From Vogesella oryzae (GTDB lineage: Bacteria; Pseudomonadota; Gammaproteobacteria; Burkholderiales; Chromobacteriaceae): a stretch of 64,000 nt of DNA. Below the pieces are notes generated by a model. That model saw only the letters and a program-made list of their open reading frames with translations, had not been told where the DNA came from and did not search any database. Both the position numbers and the translations under genes were made by a program. This document shows, piece by piece, positions 9,793 to 17,133 of the stretch (positions within the stretch are counted from its first letter, which is position 1; the number at the start of each line of letters is the position of its first letter). The stretch is taken from contig NZ_CADEPL010000002.1 of the NCBI RefSeq assembly GCF_902829295.1, positions 62,001 through 126,000 of the forward strand. The letters are read 5' to 3'.

Positions 9793-9885
9793 GCGGCGCT
9801 CCTTTCCCCGGCGTGACCGGGCGGCAACAAGGCTACAAAATGCTTGAGACAAGCAAGCCTGGTGCCCGTTCGCACCGCCGCAAAC

Positions 9886-9925
9886 AAGGTTGGCCGCATG
9901 CCTGCGCGGCGATGCGGCCAACCTT
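9886..9925. repeat. Inverted pair of the GTTGGCCGC repeat, terminator-like
   Basis: Perfect 14-bp arms (AAGGTTGGCCGCAT at 9886-9899 and its complement at 9912-9925) flank a 12-base loop. It lies between the flhE start and the lipoprotein gene, so it cannot terminate flhE. It is probably the downstream end of the lipoprotein unit, or simply a paired uptake-like word. Confidence 0.75.
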
Positions 9926-9934
9926 GAATTCATA

Positions 9935-9969
9935 CGCGGTGAACGCTGGGCTTCGCAGGCTCAGCCCAA
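9935..9969. repeat. Dispersed repeat, CGCTGGGCTTCGCAGGCTCAGC type, copy 1
   Basis: The sequence GAACGCTGGGCTTCGCAGG followed by CTCAGCCCA recurs at 10908-10938 and, inverted, at 37133-37173. It can fold through GCTGGGC/GCTCAGC-like arms. All three copies are intergenic and lie within about 50 bases of a GTTGGCCGC word. Confidence 0.7.
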
Positions 9970-9999
9970 GCCACCGTGCTGGCATAGAAATGAGCCAAG

Positions 10000-10431
10000 C
10001 TACTCCTGACGATGCTCCACATTGATTTCTCCCTTTTCAGTTTGAGAACTGAACTTCTCGGGGGTGATTTCGAGAATCAGGTCACGGATGGTATGGCCGG
10101 GTCGAAAGATGGGCGGTGACATGGCAGTGATGCGCTCAACCAGATAGCCATCCTTGACCAGCCAGGTTCCAGCAACAGAAATTGGTATTTGTTGCTGCCT
10201 CATTTGAGCAATGCCACTACCCGCAAATGTGCCGTCCGACCGAAAAGTGGTCGTACCCTGTAGCGACAATTCATCATCGCTTTTACTGAAGCGCCAAGTA
10301 CCGACAAGACGAGCAGAGCGATCTTGGTCTAGTTGGCTGGTAAGTTGTGTCGGTACTGCTGGTGTGCTGCAGGCCGACAGGGCAAGACAAAAGATGAGCA
10401 GCATTGAGGAAGTGATTAAGCGTTTGTTCAT
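10000..10431 (-). CDS. Hypothetical lipoprotein
   Basis: A 143-residue protein with a lipoprotein signal peptide: MNKRLITSSMLLIFCLALSAC, the lipobox LSAC placing the modified cysteine at residue 21. The mature part (LVGTWRFSKSDDELSLQGTTTFRSDG) looks like a small lipocalin-type beta barrel, a pattern common in 'lipocalin-like' lipoproteins. The function is unknown. The base composition is noticeably less GC-rich than in its neighbours, which hints at acquisition. It stands alone between repeat clusters. Confidence 0.75.
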   Translation of the reverse strand: MNKRLITSSMLLIFCLALSACSTPAVPTQLTSQLDQDRSARLVGTWRFSKSDDELSLQGTTTFRSDGTFAGSGIAQMRQQQIPISVAGTWLVKDGYLVERITAMSPPIFRPGHTIRDLILEITPEKFSSQTEKGEINVEHRQE

Positions 10432-10761
10432 GATTTATGATCTTTTTCTGAAGCATGCAAAGTTTATGGGCTACCCCAAGGTTTGACTCACCGTCTACGG
10501 CACGACTCAGTAGTGTCGTCATGTCAATGCTGTTTTGCAATATGCAAATGGCGTTAAGGTGCCGGGTATTTTGTAGTACCTCCCCCGGATGCGCCTGTGG
10601 CTTATCCAGGCTACGAGTGGCCAACGCCACCCACCCCGTTGGCGCAGGCCGTGAAAACGGCCGCCAGCCCGGAAATAAGCAGCCCCTTTTAGCGTATGAG
10701 CGCCGCCGGGATGGCGGCCGGTTTTACGGGAATTCCTGCGCCGTCGGGTCGCCTTTTCTTT

Positions 10762-10797
10762 GGGTACTTTCTTTTGGCGAAGCAAAAGAAAGTACCC
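10762..10797. repeat. Perfect 15-bp inverted repeat with 6-base loop
   Basis: GGGTACTTTCTTTTG (10762-10776) is the exact reverse complement of CAAAAGAAAGTACCC (10783-10797), with loop GCGAAG. Very similar elements occur in other proteobacterial genomes as dispersed intergenic palindromes (from memory, not searched). It is not followed by a T-run, so a simple terminator is less likely. Confidence 0.85.
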
Positions 10798-10907
10798 CGC
10801 CGCCACGCGGGAAGCAGCAGATAAAAAATCCGCGCAGCGGAGTCACCAGACAAAACAAGGTTGGCCGCAAACCTAGCAAGGCTTGCGGTCAACTTTGGTC
10901 ACTCACT

Positions 10908-10938
10908 CGCGGTAAACGCTGGGCTTCGCAGGCTCAGC
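10908..10938. repeat. Dispersed repeat, CGCTGGGCTTCGCAGGCTCAGC type, copy 2
   Basis: CGCGGTAAACGCTGGGCTTC followed by GCAGGCTCAGC matches copy 1 at 9935-9969 with one base difference in the first part (GTGAAC versus GTAAAC) and matches the inverted copy at 37133-37173. Confidence 0.75.
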
Positions 10939-11053
10939 ACCCGCCTACATATCCGACTTTCCGCGTTATCAACATAAAGAAAGAAGGGCAAGCCAACCGG
11001 CTCGCCCCTGTTCACCTCACCTTGCGGCCAACCTCGGCCGCCGCCTCAACCGC

Positions 11054-11515
11054 TCACCAAGACCCGAACGGATTCTTCGACAGGTAGGCGTTGGTATAGC
11101 GGCCGTCGAAGGTGACTTCCTCGCCCAGCCACGCCGGCTTGTCGAACGGCGTGTCTTCCGACGGCAGTTCGATCTCGGCCAGCACCAGCCCGCCGTTGTC
11201 GCCGAAGAACTCGTCCACTTCCCAGATAAAGCCGCCGAATTCGATGCGGTAACGCAGCTTGTCCACCACCATCGGGCACATCGCATCCATGATGGTCTGC
11301 GCTTCGCTGGCCGGAATGCTGTACTCGAACTCGTGACGGCTGATGTCGCTGATCTGGCCCTTCAACGTCAGCCAGGCCTGGTCGCCGACCACGCGCACGC
11401 GCACGGTGCGCTCCTTTTCCACCGACAGGTAGCCCTGGCGGTAGCGCACGCCTTCGGCCAGACCGCGCCAACTGTCACCGTTTACCTTGAAGCGGCGTTC
11501 AATTTCCACTGCCAT
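11054..11515 (-). CDS. CYTH-domain protein, probable inorganic triphosphatase
   Basis: The 153-residue protein begins with EIERRF at residues 4-9, the ExExK-type signature of CYTH/triphosphate-tunnel enzymes. Charged strand residues typical of the tunnel follow (RVRVVGDQAWLTLKG, KLRYRIEFGG, WEVDEFFGDNGGLVLAEIELP). Family members hydrolyse inorganic triphosphate or, less often, make cyclic AMP; the short single-domain form favours triphosphatase. It overlaps the upstream lipoprotein gene by 17 bases, so the two are translationally linked and it is the last gene of the run starting at 13694. Confidence 0.88.
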   Translation of the reverse strand: MAVEIERRFKVNGDSWRGLAEGVRYRQGYLSVEKERTVRVRVVGDQAWLTLKGQISDISRHEFEYSIPASEAQTIMDAMCPMVVDKLRYRIEFGGFIWEVDEFFGDNGGLVLAEIELPSEDTPFDKPAWLGEEVTFDGRYTNAYLSKNPFGSW

Positions 11516-11912
11516 GCGATTCTTCTTTCTTGAGCAGGCGGGCCGGCGCCTTCAGGCGCCAGTCGGCCTCGTGATAGGGATAAACATCCTGCGGCCAACG
11601 GGCATCCAGCCGGTAGACAAACCAGGGCCTACCGCGCTGCAGGCGGTTGCCTTTCAGCGCGTCGCTGTAGTCGCTGTGGGCGGCCAGCACGCTGCAGTAC
11701 GCCTTGGTGCCGGGATAGTGGCCATCGGCAGCCGGTTGCAGGCCGGCCGGCAGCTGGCCCGGCGGCAGGCGGCCGGGCAGCGGCGCCACGTTGGCCGCAG
11801 GGGCATCGCCGTAGTCCTGGCCGCTGAGCACGAACACGCCATCGGTACAGTCCTGGCGCTTGCAGCCGGCCAGCAGGGCGGCCAGCAGAATGAGGGGAAG
11901 GGCGAATTTCAT
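11499..11912 (-). CDS. Hypothetical lipoprotein between hemJ-like and CYTH genes
   Basis: A 137-residue protein with a lipoprotein signal (MKFALPLILLAALLAGC, cysteine 17). The mature part is proline-rich (APLPGRLPPGQLPAG) and then has YCSVLAAHSDYSDALKGN and WFVYRLDARWPQDVYPYHEADWRLK; I do not recognise the family. The start codon overlaps the hemJ-like stop by one base (TGATG), which suggests coupled translation. A GTTGGCCGCA repeat word lies in the coding sequence at 11790-11799. The tight packing suggests an envelope function linked to its partners, but nothing specific can be said. Confidence 0.75.
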   Translation of the reverse strand: MKFALPLILLAALLAGCKRQDCTDGVFVLSGQDYGDAPAANVAPLPGRLPPGQLPAGLQPAADGHYPGTKAYCSVLAAHSDYSDALKGNRLQRGRPWFVYRLDARWPQDVYPYHEADWRLKAPARLLKKEESHGSGN

Positions 11913-12328
11913 CAGAACGGTTTGACCACCACCAGAATCACCACCGCCAGCAGCACCAGCACCGGCAGCTCGTTGAAGACGCGGAACCAGACATGGCTCC
12001 GGCGGTTTTGCCCGCCGCGGAAATCGGCCAGCAGTTTGAAGCAGTAGCCGTGATAGCCGATCAGCGCGGCCACCAGCGTGAGCTTGGCATGCAGCCAGCC
12101 ACCGCCGATGCCGTAGCCGAGCATCAGCCACAGTCCGAACACCACCGCCAGCACCGCCAGCGGCGTCATGAAGCGCAGCAGCTTGTGCGCCATCAGCAGC
12201 AGGCGATCGAACTCGGCGCCCGGCTGTGCCAGCGCCAGGTTGACGTAGATGCGCGGCAGGTAGAACAGGCCGGCGAACCAGGCCACCACAAAGAAAATGT
12301 GCAACGCCTTGAGATAGAGATAAGCCAT
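11912..12328 (-). CDS. hemJ: HemJ-type protoporphyrinogen IX oxidase / CopD-like membrane protein
   Basis: A 138-residue four-helix membrane protein of the UPF0093/HemJ family. It has the conserved KALHIFFVVAWFAGLFYLPR start (histidine 10), an HAKL motif near residue 80 and a short polar end. HemJ oxidises protoporphyrinogen IX to protoporphyrin IX in haem synthesis, using the respiratory chain. The length is normal. It starts one base after the YjbR-like stop and overlaps the next gene by one base. CopD-like proteins share the fold, but size and motifs favour HemJ. Confidence 0.85.
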   Translation of the reverse strand: MAYLYLKALHIFFVVAWFAGLFYLPRIYVNLALAQPGAEFDRLLLMAHKLLRFMTPLAVLAVVFGLWLMLGYGIGGGWLHAKLTLVAALIGYHGYCFKLLADFRGGQNRRSHVWFRVFNELPVLVLLAVVILVVVKPF

Positions 12329-12329
12329 G

Positions 12330-12680
12330 TCAGAGTCCGTACGCAGCGCGTACATGCTTGGGGAGTTTACGCAGCACCAGCTGCCAGGATGCGGCCAACC
12401 CTTGCTGCAGTTGGGCGGTGTCCAGCGCCGCGGTGCCGCTGACGCTGATCCAGCGCGCGCGTGCCAGATACGGCGCCGGACGCACGCCGGGCAGGCCGGA
12501 CAGCGCGAGAAAATCCTCGTCCGCCACCTTGTAGGCCAGCGTAGCGGCACTGAAGGTAGCGAACATCTTGCCCTCTACCTTCAGCACCTGCACGCCACCC
12601 CACAGCAGCTCCAGCGTGGCGCCGGGCAAGCCCCGCGCATACTGCAGCAAGTCGTCCAGCCGGGCGGGGGTCAGTTCCAC
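12330..12680 (-). CDS. MmcQ/YjbR family protein
   Basis: A 116-residue protein of the MmcQ/YjbR family, which has a CyaY-like fold and may bind DNA. The N-terminal helix (LDDLLQYARGLPGATLELLWGGVQVLKV), the KMFATF strand and LALSGLPGVRPAPYLARARWISV are typical. No enzyme activity is established for the family. It sits between the M48 protease (10-base gap) and the hemJ-like gene (1-base gap) in a likely operon. A GCGGCCAACC word occurs inside the gene near 12393. Confidence 0.85.
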   Translation of the reverse strand: MELTPARLDDLLQYARGLPGATLELLWGGVQVLKVEGKMFATFSAATLAYKVADEDFLALSGLPGVRPAPYLARARWISVSGTAALDTAQLQQGLAASWQLVLRKLPKHVRAAYGL

Positions 12681-12690
12681 GTGAAACCGC

Positions 12691-13503
12691 TTACTTCTTC
12701 GGTGCGGCCTGGTACAGCGGCATCACCTTGGGAATCAGCCGCTGCAGCTGGGCAATGCGGTCTTCGCCGGACGGGTGGGTGGACAGGAAGCCCGGACCGC
12801 TGCCGCCACCGGCCTTCAGCATTTTCTGCCACAGGGTGATGGAAGCCTGCGGGTTGAAGCCGGCACGCGCCATCAGCTCCAGACCGATGGTGTCGGCTTC
12901 GCTTTCCATGCCGCGGCTGTGCGGCTTGGTCAGTGCCACGTCGGTGGCCAGCGCCGCCAGCTCCATCGAGCCCTGCGACAGGCCGGCCAGCTGGCCGACG
13001 ATGCTGAGGCCGGCCTGCTGCGCGTAGGCCTGGCTCATGGTCTCGCGGCTATGCTCGCGCAGCGCGTGCGCCATCTCGTGACCGATCACGGTCGCCAGCT
13101 CGTCGTCACTCAGCCCCAGCTTTTCCACCAGCCCGCTGTAGACCATGATCTTGCCGCCAGCCATGCAGTAGGCGTTAAGCTCCGGCGAGGTGGCGACGTT
13201 GACCTCCCACTGCCAGTTGCGGGCATCGGCGCGGAACACCGGCGTCTGGCGGATCAGGCGTTCGGCAATGGTCCGCACGCGGCGGGTGATGACGGCATTG
13301 CTGTTCAGCGCCCCGGCCGTTTTGGCCTTCTGCAGCTCCTGGGTGTAAGCCTGGGCCGAGGTCTGGTCGACCTCCTGCTGCGACAGCAGGATGAACTGCC
13401 GGCGGTTGACCCCTACCTCGCCGCCGGCGGTGGTGTTGACACATCCGGCCAGCGCCGCCGCAACCAGCAGACCGGCACTACAAGCTCGCAGAGTGGTGTT
13501 CAT
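12691..13503 (-). CDS. M48-family metalloprotease lipoprotein
   Basis: The 270-residue product has a lipoprotein signal (LAGC, cysteine 21) and a zinc peptidase M48 domain. HEMAH lies near residues 142-146, and the third zinc ligand is the glutamate in MESEADTIG near residue 203. The STHPSGEDRI motif at the C-terminus is also typical of the BepA/LoiP group. These periplasmic proteases degrade misassembled outer-membrane proteins. Its size and single domain (no TPR repeats) resemble LoiP/YggG rather than BepA. It follows the rubredoxin gene by 26 bases on the same strand. Confidence 0.92.
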   Translation of the reverse strand: MNTTLRACSAGLLVAAALAGCVNTTAGGEVGVNRRQFILLSQQEVDQTSAQAYTQELQKAKTAGALNSNAVITRRVRTIAERLIRQTPVFRADARNWQWEVNVATSPELNAYCMAGGKIMVYSGLVEKLGLSDDELATVIGHEMAHALREHSRETMSQAYAQQAGLSIVGQLAGLSQGSMELAALATDVALTKPHSRGMESEADTIGLELMARAGFNPQASITLWQKMLKAGGGSGPGFLSTHPSGEDRIAQLQRLIPKVMPLYQAAPKK

Positions 13504-13529
13504 TGTCTATGCATCCGTCAAGTGATGGC

Positions 13530-13694
13530 TCAGAATGCCATCATTTCGAAATCGTCCTTGCGCGCACCGCAATCGGGGCAAGTCCAGTTCATCGGTACAT
13601 CGGCCCAGCGGGTGCCGGGGGCAATACCGTCTTCCGGGCGGCCGGCGGCCTCGTCATAAATAAAGCCGCAAATCAGGCACATCCAGGTTTGCAT
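13530..13694 (-). CDS. Rubredoxin
   Basis: The 54-residue one-iron electron carrier has two CxxC knuckles, cysteines 6 and 9 (CLIC) and 39 and 42 (CPDC), as in classic rubredoxins. It also has the [11 protein letters not shown] segment between them. It passes electrons to oxygenases or oxidases in the cytosol; the partner is not visible here. It is the first gene of a minus-strand run reaching 11054 and is divergent from thiD, with only 63 bases between their starts. Confidence 0.95.
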   Translation of the reverse strand: MQTWMCLICGFIYDEAAGRPEDGIAPGTRWADVPMNWTCPDCGARKDDFEMMAF

Positions 13695-13757
13695 GGTTTC
13701 TGTTCTCGAACGGTTAAAATACACATTGTAAATGCTCCTGCACAAAGAGGATAAACC

Positions 13758-14615
13758 TTGAGCCAAGACATCGAGCTGCCGCCCATCGTGCTGACGCTGG
13801 CCGGCTCCGACCCCACCGGCGGCGCCGGCATCCAGGCCGACATCCTGACCCTGGCCAGCATGGGCTGCCATCCGCTGTCGGTGATTACCGCCGTGACGGT
13901 GCAGGATACCCGCGGGGTGCAGGATTTTCTGGTCATCGACGACGAGTGGGTGCTGGACCAGGCCCGTGCGGTATTAGAGGACATGCCGGTGGCAGCGTTC
14001 AAAGTCGGCATGCTCGGCAGTATCGACAACGTGGTGGCGATTGCCGAGCTGGCCGCCGACTACCCGGATATCCCGCTGATCTACGACCCGGTGCTGGCCA
14101 GCGGCCGCGGCGACGAACTGTCGCGCGACGAGCTGGTCCATGTGCTGCGCGACATGCTGCTGCCGCAAGTCACGGTGCTGACCCCCAACAGCATGGAAGC
14201 GCGCCGGCTGGCGGCCAACGATGAAGACGACGAAGAAGCCATCACCCTGGCCGATTGCGCCAAACGCCTGACGCGGCTGGGCTGCGACTACGTGTTCATC
14301 ACCGGCACCCACGAAACCACCCGCGACGTGGAAAACCGCCTCTACGACCGCAGCGGCGAGGTGCGCATGGATAGCTGGCCGCGCCTCAACGGCAGCTTCC
14401 ACGGCTCCGGCTGCACGCTGGCCTCGGCGGTAGCCGGCCTGGTGGCGCGCGGCCTGGCAGTACCGGAAGCCGTCAAGGAAGCGCAGGACTACACCTGGCA
14501 GGCCTTGCGCTACGGATTCCGCCCCGGCATGGGCCAGTACATTCCCGACCGGCTGTTCTGGGCCAACGACGACGCCGGCGAAGACGACAACAAGGATCAA
14601 GATGCCCAACGTTAG
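13758..14615 (+). CDS. thiD: Hydroxymethylpyrimidine/phosphomethylpyrimidine kinase
   Basis: The 285-residue ribokinase-fold enzyme phosphorylates HMP and HMP-P for thiamine synthesis. Evidence is the [14 protein letters not shown] motif at residues 15-28, the TPNSMEA segment and the catalytic-loop [12 protein letters not shown] near residues 212-223. The start codon is TTG at 13758, preceded by AAAGAGGAT; no in-frame ATG lies before residue 35. The C-terminal tail is unusually acidic ([15 protein letters not shown]). It overlaps thiE by 14 bases, so the two are translated together. No TPP riboswitch was found in the 63-base leader. Confidence 0.95.
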   Translation: MSQDIELPPIVLTLAGSDPTGGAGIQADILTLASMGCHPLSVITAVTVQDTRGVQDFLVIDDEWVLDQARAVLEDMPVAAFKVGMLGSIDNVVAIAELAADYPDIPLIYDPVLASGRGDELSRDELVHVLRDMLLPQVTVLTPNSMEARRLAANDEDDEEAITLADCAKRLTRLGCDYVFITGTHETTRDVENRLYDRSGEVRMDSWPRLNGSFHGSGCTLASAVAGLVARGLAVPEAVKEAQDYTWQALRYGFRPGMGQYIPDRLFWANDDAGEDDNKDQDAQR

Positions 14616-15216
14616 TGGTTTGTATGTCATCACCCCCGATACCGACGATACCGAGCAGCTGATCGAACAGGTCAGCGCGGCGCTGGATGGCGGCGCGCGG
14701 GTACTGCAGTACCGCAACAAGAGTAACGACACCGTGCGCCGGCTGTGGCAGGCCAATATCCTCGCCAGCCTGGCACGCAGCCGGCACGCGCTGTTCATCA
14801 TCAATGACGACATCGAGCTGGCACGGGCAGTGAACGCCGACGGCGTGCACGTTGGCCGCAACGATGCCGCCATTGCCGCCGCCCGCGCCGCACTGGGGCC
14901 GGCCGCGCTGATCGGCGCCAGCTGCTACAACAGCCTGGCACTGGCCCGCGCCGCGGTGGCTGCCGGCGCCAACTACGTGGCCTTTGGCGCGGTTTTCTCT
15001 TCCGGCACCAAGCCGGAGGCGGTGCATGCCCCGCTGGAACTGTTTGCGCAAAGCGCCGACCTGGGCGTGCCGCGCGTGGCCATCGGCGGCATCACCCCCG
15101 CCAATGCCGGCCAGGTGGTCGCCGCCGGCGCCGACGCCATTGCGGTGATCGGCGGCCTGTTCGACGGCGATGGCATTACCGAACGCGCCATCGCCCTGGC
15201 CGCGCTGTTCGACTGA
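14602..15216 (+). CDS. thiE: Thiamine-phosphate synthase
   Basis: The 204-residue TIM-barrel enzyme joins HMP-PP and HET-P to give thiamine monophosphate. The diagnostic motifs are all present: VLQYRNKS near residue 35, FIINDDIELA near 56, DGVHVGR near 75, GAVFSSGTKP near 128-137 and VAIGGITPAN near 158. The start lies inside the end of thiD, with AAGGATC before the ATG. A GTTGGCCGCA word encodes the VGR turn at 14851-14860. It works with thiD and with thiC at 29218. Confidence 0.96.
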   Translation: MPNVSGLYVITPDTDDTEQLIEQVSAALDGGARVLQYRNKSNDTVRRLWQANILASLARSRHALFIINDDIELARAVNADGVHVGRNDAAIAAARAALGPAALIGASCYNSLALARAAVAAGANYVAFGAVFSSGTKPEAVHAPLELFAQSADLGVPRVAIGGITPANAGQVVAAGADAIAVIGGLFDGDGITERAIALAALFD

Positions 15217-15258
15217 GCTTGCGGCCAACGCGACAACCCTGTACAAGGCGCGGCAAGG

Positions 15259-15289
15259 CTAGTAACGTATCAAAACGATACGTTACTAG
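15259..15289. promoter_or_regulatory. Perfect palindrome, probable repressor operator before the DinB-like gene
   Basis: CTAGTAACGTATC (15259-15271) and its exact reverse complement (15277-15289) flank a 5-base centre AAAAC. The 31-base element ends 10 bases before the ATG of the next gene. The symmetry, AT-rich centre and position fit a TetR-type operator; a leader hairpin is the alternative. No regulator gene adjoins it, so the binding protein is unknown. Confidence 0.65.
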
Positions 15290-15299
15290 CGAGCCCGCC

Positions 15300-16091
15300 A
15301 TGCACAACCGTTTCGACCAATTCCGCCTCACCGCCCTGGGCCGCCAGCTGGAAGCGCTGATCGATAGCCCGCAGCGCTATATCGAGTACGCGGCGCTGTC
15401 GCGCGCCGAAATTCCGGCGGTGACCGCCATCGTGCACGATCTGCAAAGCCGTTTTCCGGAGCTTGCCGCCGATCAGACCGCCCGCCAGTTCTGCGGCGCG
15501 ATGGTCGGCGATGTGATGCGCCGCCACGGCCACGAGCTGCTGCGCCCGCGCGGCCGCGTGCCCGGCGGCTACTTCAGCTACGGTGCGGTGTGGTCGCCGA
15601 CACCTCGCCGCCACAGCTTCGCCGAACTGCTGCAACAGCTGGCCGCCATGCCGGCGCTGGTACAGCAAAGGTTGGCCGCACTACCGGCGGCGCAACGCAA
15701 GCTGCGCCCGGCCGGCACCGCCTTCTGCGCGCTGGAGCACCTGTGCCACCTGCGCGATCTGGATAACGATGCCTTCCTGCCGCGGGTGCAGGCGATGCTG
15801 CAGCAGCCGCAGCCGGTGCTGCAGGACGTCAACGGCAGCCAGTGGGCGATCGAGCGGGACTATCTGGCACAGGATTACCAGCAGGCGGCTGCCGGTTTCG
15901 ATCGCGCGCGCCAGGCACTGCTGGCGGTGTTGCAGGATTGCGATGCCGCCGCGCAGGCGCGCATCGGCAGCTGGGAAGGGGTGCGCCGGCTGACGCTGGC
16001 GGAACTGGTCGCCGACATGGTGGCGCACGACGCCACCCACCTGCAGGAAATCGACGAACTGCTGCTGGCACTGGCCGGCGAGCCCCTCTAG
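15300..16091 (+). CDS. DinB-like / damage-inducible four-helix protein
   Basis: The 263-residue protein resembles DinB_2 proteins. The GTAFCALEHLCHLRDLDNDAF segment near residues 140-160 and VADMVAHDATHLQEID near 238-253 supply the three histidines of the metal site typical of these four-helix bundles. Bacillithiol/mycothiol S-transferases share the fold, but its substrate here is unknown. The N-terminal 110 residues are less familiar. A strong operator-like palindrome lies directly upstream. The ATG at 15300 was chosen because the upstream frame crosses that palindrome. Confidence 0.7.
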   Translation: MHNRFDQFRLTALGRQLEALIDSPQRYIEYAALSRAEIPAVTAIVHDLQSRFPELAADQTARQFCGAMVGDVMRRHGHELLRPRGRVPGGYFSYGAVWSPTPRRHSFAELLQQLAAMPALVQQRLAALPAAQRKLRPAGTAFCALEHLCHLRDLDNDAFLPRVQAMLQQPQPVLQDVNGSQWAIERDYLAQDYQQAAAGFDRARQALLAVLQDCDAAAQARIGSWEGVRRLTLAELVADMVAHDATHLQEIDELLLALAGEPL

Positions 16092-16134
16092 CCAGCGGCA
16101 AGCAGCGCCGGCATGACCGGGGCGGACCAGTCAT

Positions 16135-16152
16135 GCGGCCAACGTTGGCCGC
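16135..16152. repeat. 18-bp perfect palindrome made of two GTTGGCCGC words
   Basis: GCGGCCAAC at 16135-16143 is followed directly by GTTGGCCGC at 16144-16152. It lies between the convergent DinB-like and EAL genes and overlaps neither stop, so it could act in termination. No long T-run adjoins it. Confidence 0.8.
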
Positions 16153-16153
16153 G

Positions 16154-16924
16154 CTACAGCAGCTCGCGCACCGGCAGCAACGCCGGCCGCCCGAGATGAA
16201 AGCCCTGATACAGCTCCAGCCCCAGCGCCTGCATCGCGGCGAGCTGGTCGGCGTTTTCCACCCCGCATACCACGCTGCGGCAGCCGATTTCCCAGGCCAG
16301 CTGCAATTCGCTGGCCAGCCGGCCGCCGTCGCCAAGCTGCTGGTCCAGCAGCATGCTGCGGTCGAACTTGATGATGTCCGGACACAGCGCGCGGGTGCGG
16401 CCATGGCTGGAAGCGGTGGCGCCGAAATCGTCGATGGCCAGCCCGAAGCCGGCCTGCGAGAACTGCCGCAGGCTGCCAGCCAGCTGCAACGGGCTGTGCT
16501 CCAGCTCGTATTCCAGCACCTCCAGCACCATGCTGTCCGCCGCCAGCCCCAGTGCCGGCAGCAACTGCTGCAGCAGCGACAACAGCCCGTCCTGCTGCAA
16601 TGACGCCGCCTGCACGTTGAGCGACAGACAGCCTTCCACCCGGGCCTGGGCAAAATTGTGCACATGCATGAACAGCGTCAGCACATCCAGCTGCCGCGCA
16701 TCGCCGTCGTCCAGCGCGGCAAACAGCAGATCGGGGCGCAAGGGCTGACCGTCGCCATCCTGCACCCGCAACAATGCCTCGTGCCCGAACACGCCGCCGC
16801 TGCGGTAGAACAGCGGCTGGAACACGCTGTGCAGGCGATAGCCGGCAAACTGTGCCTGATAGCGGCCGTCGCCATCGCGTTGCAAGGCTGGCAGCAATGC
16901 TGCCAGGGTGGGCTGGGAGGTCAT
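16154..16924 (-). CDS. Degenerate EAL-domain protein (cyclic-di-GMP)
   Basis: The 256-residue single-domain protein keeps many EAL residues: HEALLR near residue 50, LSLNV near 104, the LEVLEYE glutamate, AIDDFG near 168 and the lysine of IIKFD. In the motif that normally reads AEGVE, however, it has VCGVE, so the glutamate known as the general base is cysteine. Loop 6 after DDFG also departs from consensus (ATASSHG). It may therefore bind cyclic-di-GMP without cleaving it. The start at 16924 is preferred because the 23 upstream codons have low third-position GC; 16993 is the alternative. Confidence 0.82.
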   Translation of the reverse strand: MTSQPTLAALLPALQRDGDGRYQAQFAGYRLHSVFQPLFYRSGGVFGHEALLRVQDGDGQPLRPDLLFAALDDGDARQLDVLTLFMHVHNFAQARVEGCLSLNVQAASLQQDGLLSLLQQLLPALGLAADSMVLEVLEYELEHSPLQLAGSLRQFSQAGFGLAIDDFGATASSHGRTRALCPDIIKFDRSMLLDQQLGDGGRLASELQLAWEIGCRSVVCGVENADQLAAMQALGLELYQGFHLGRPALLPVRELL

Positions 16925-17133
16925 CAAGGGGATACCGGTAGCGACAATGGTTGCAGCATAGTCCGCAGCGTGGCGGCTGCCGAGCGAAATCATGACCCGC
17001 GCGGCATGGCGTCGCGGCGGGCATTCATTGCCATTGTGTAACGACCTGCAACAAAACGGCTACCAACTGGCCGTTCTGCCGCTACATACGCGTGCTTGAA
17101 TCGCCGCATACCCCTTGCTCCGCGACCCAAGCC

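Larger units (their letters stand above)
10432..11053. other. Repeat-rich 620-base gap without a convincing gene
   Basis: No reading frame here has a credible start, codon bias or family similarity. The gap holds a perfect 15-bp-stem hairpin (10762-10797), a GTTGGCCGC word (10857-10869), copy 2 of the CTGGGCTTCGCAGGCTCAGC repeat (10908-10938), an imperfect GGGCAAGCC hairpin (about 10984-11010) and another GCGGCCAACC word (11023-11034). The arrangement looks like stacked small mobile repeats. Confidence 0.7.

Noticed and set aside
10455-11087. 210-codon plus-strand frame in the repeat-rich gap
   Set aside because: It runs across several palindromic repeats, lacks codon bias and a ribosome site, and resembles no family.
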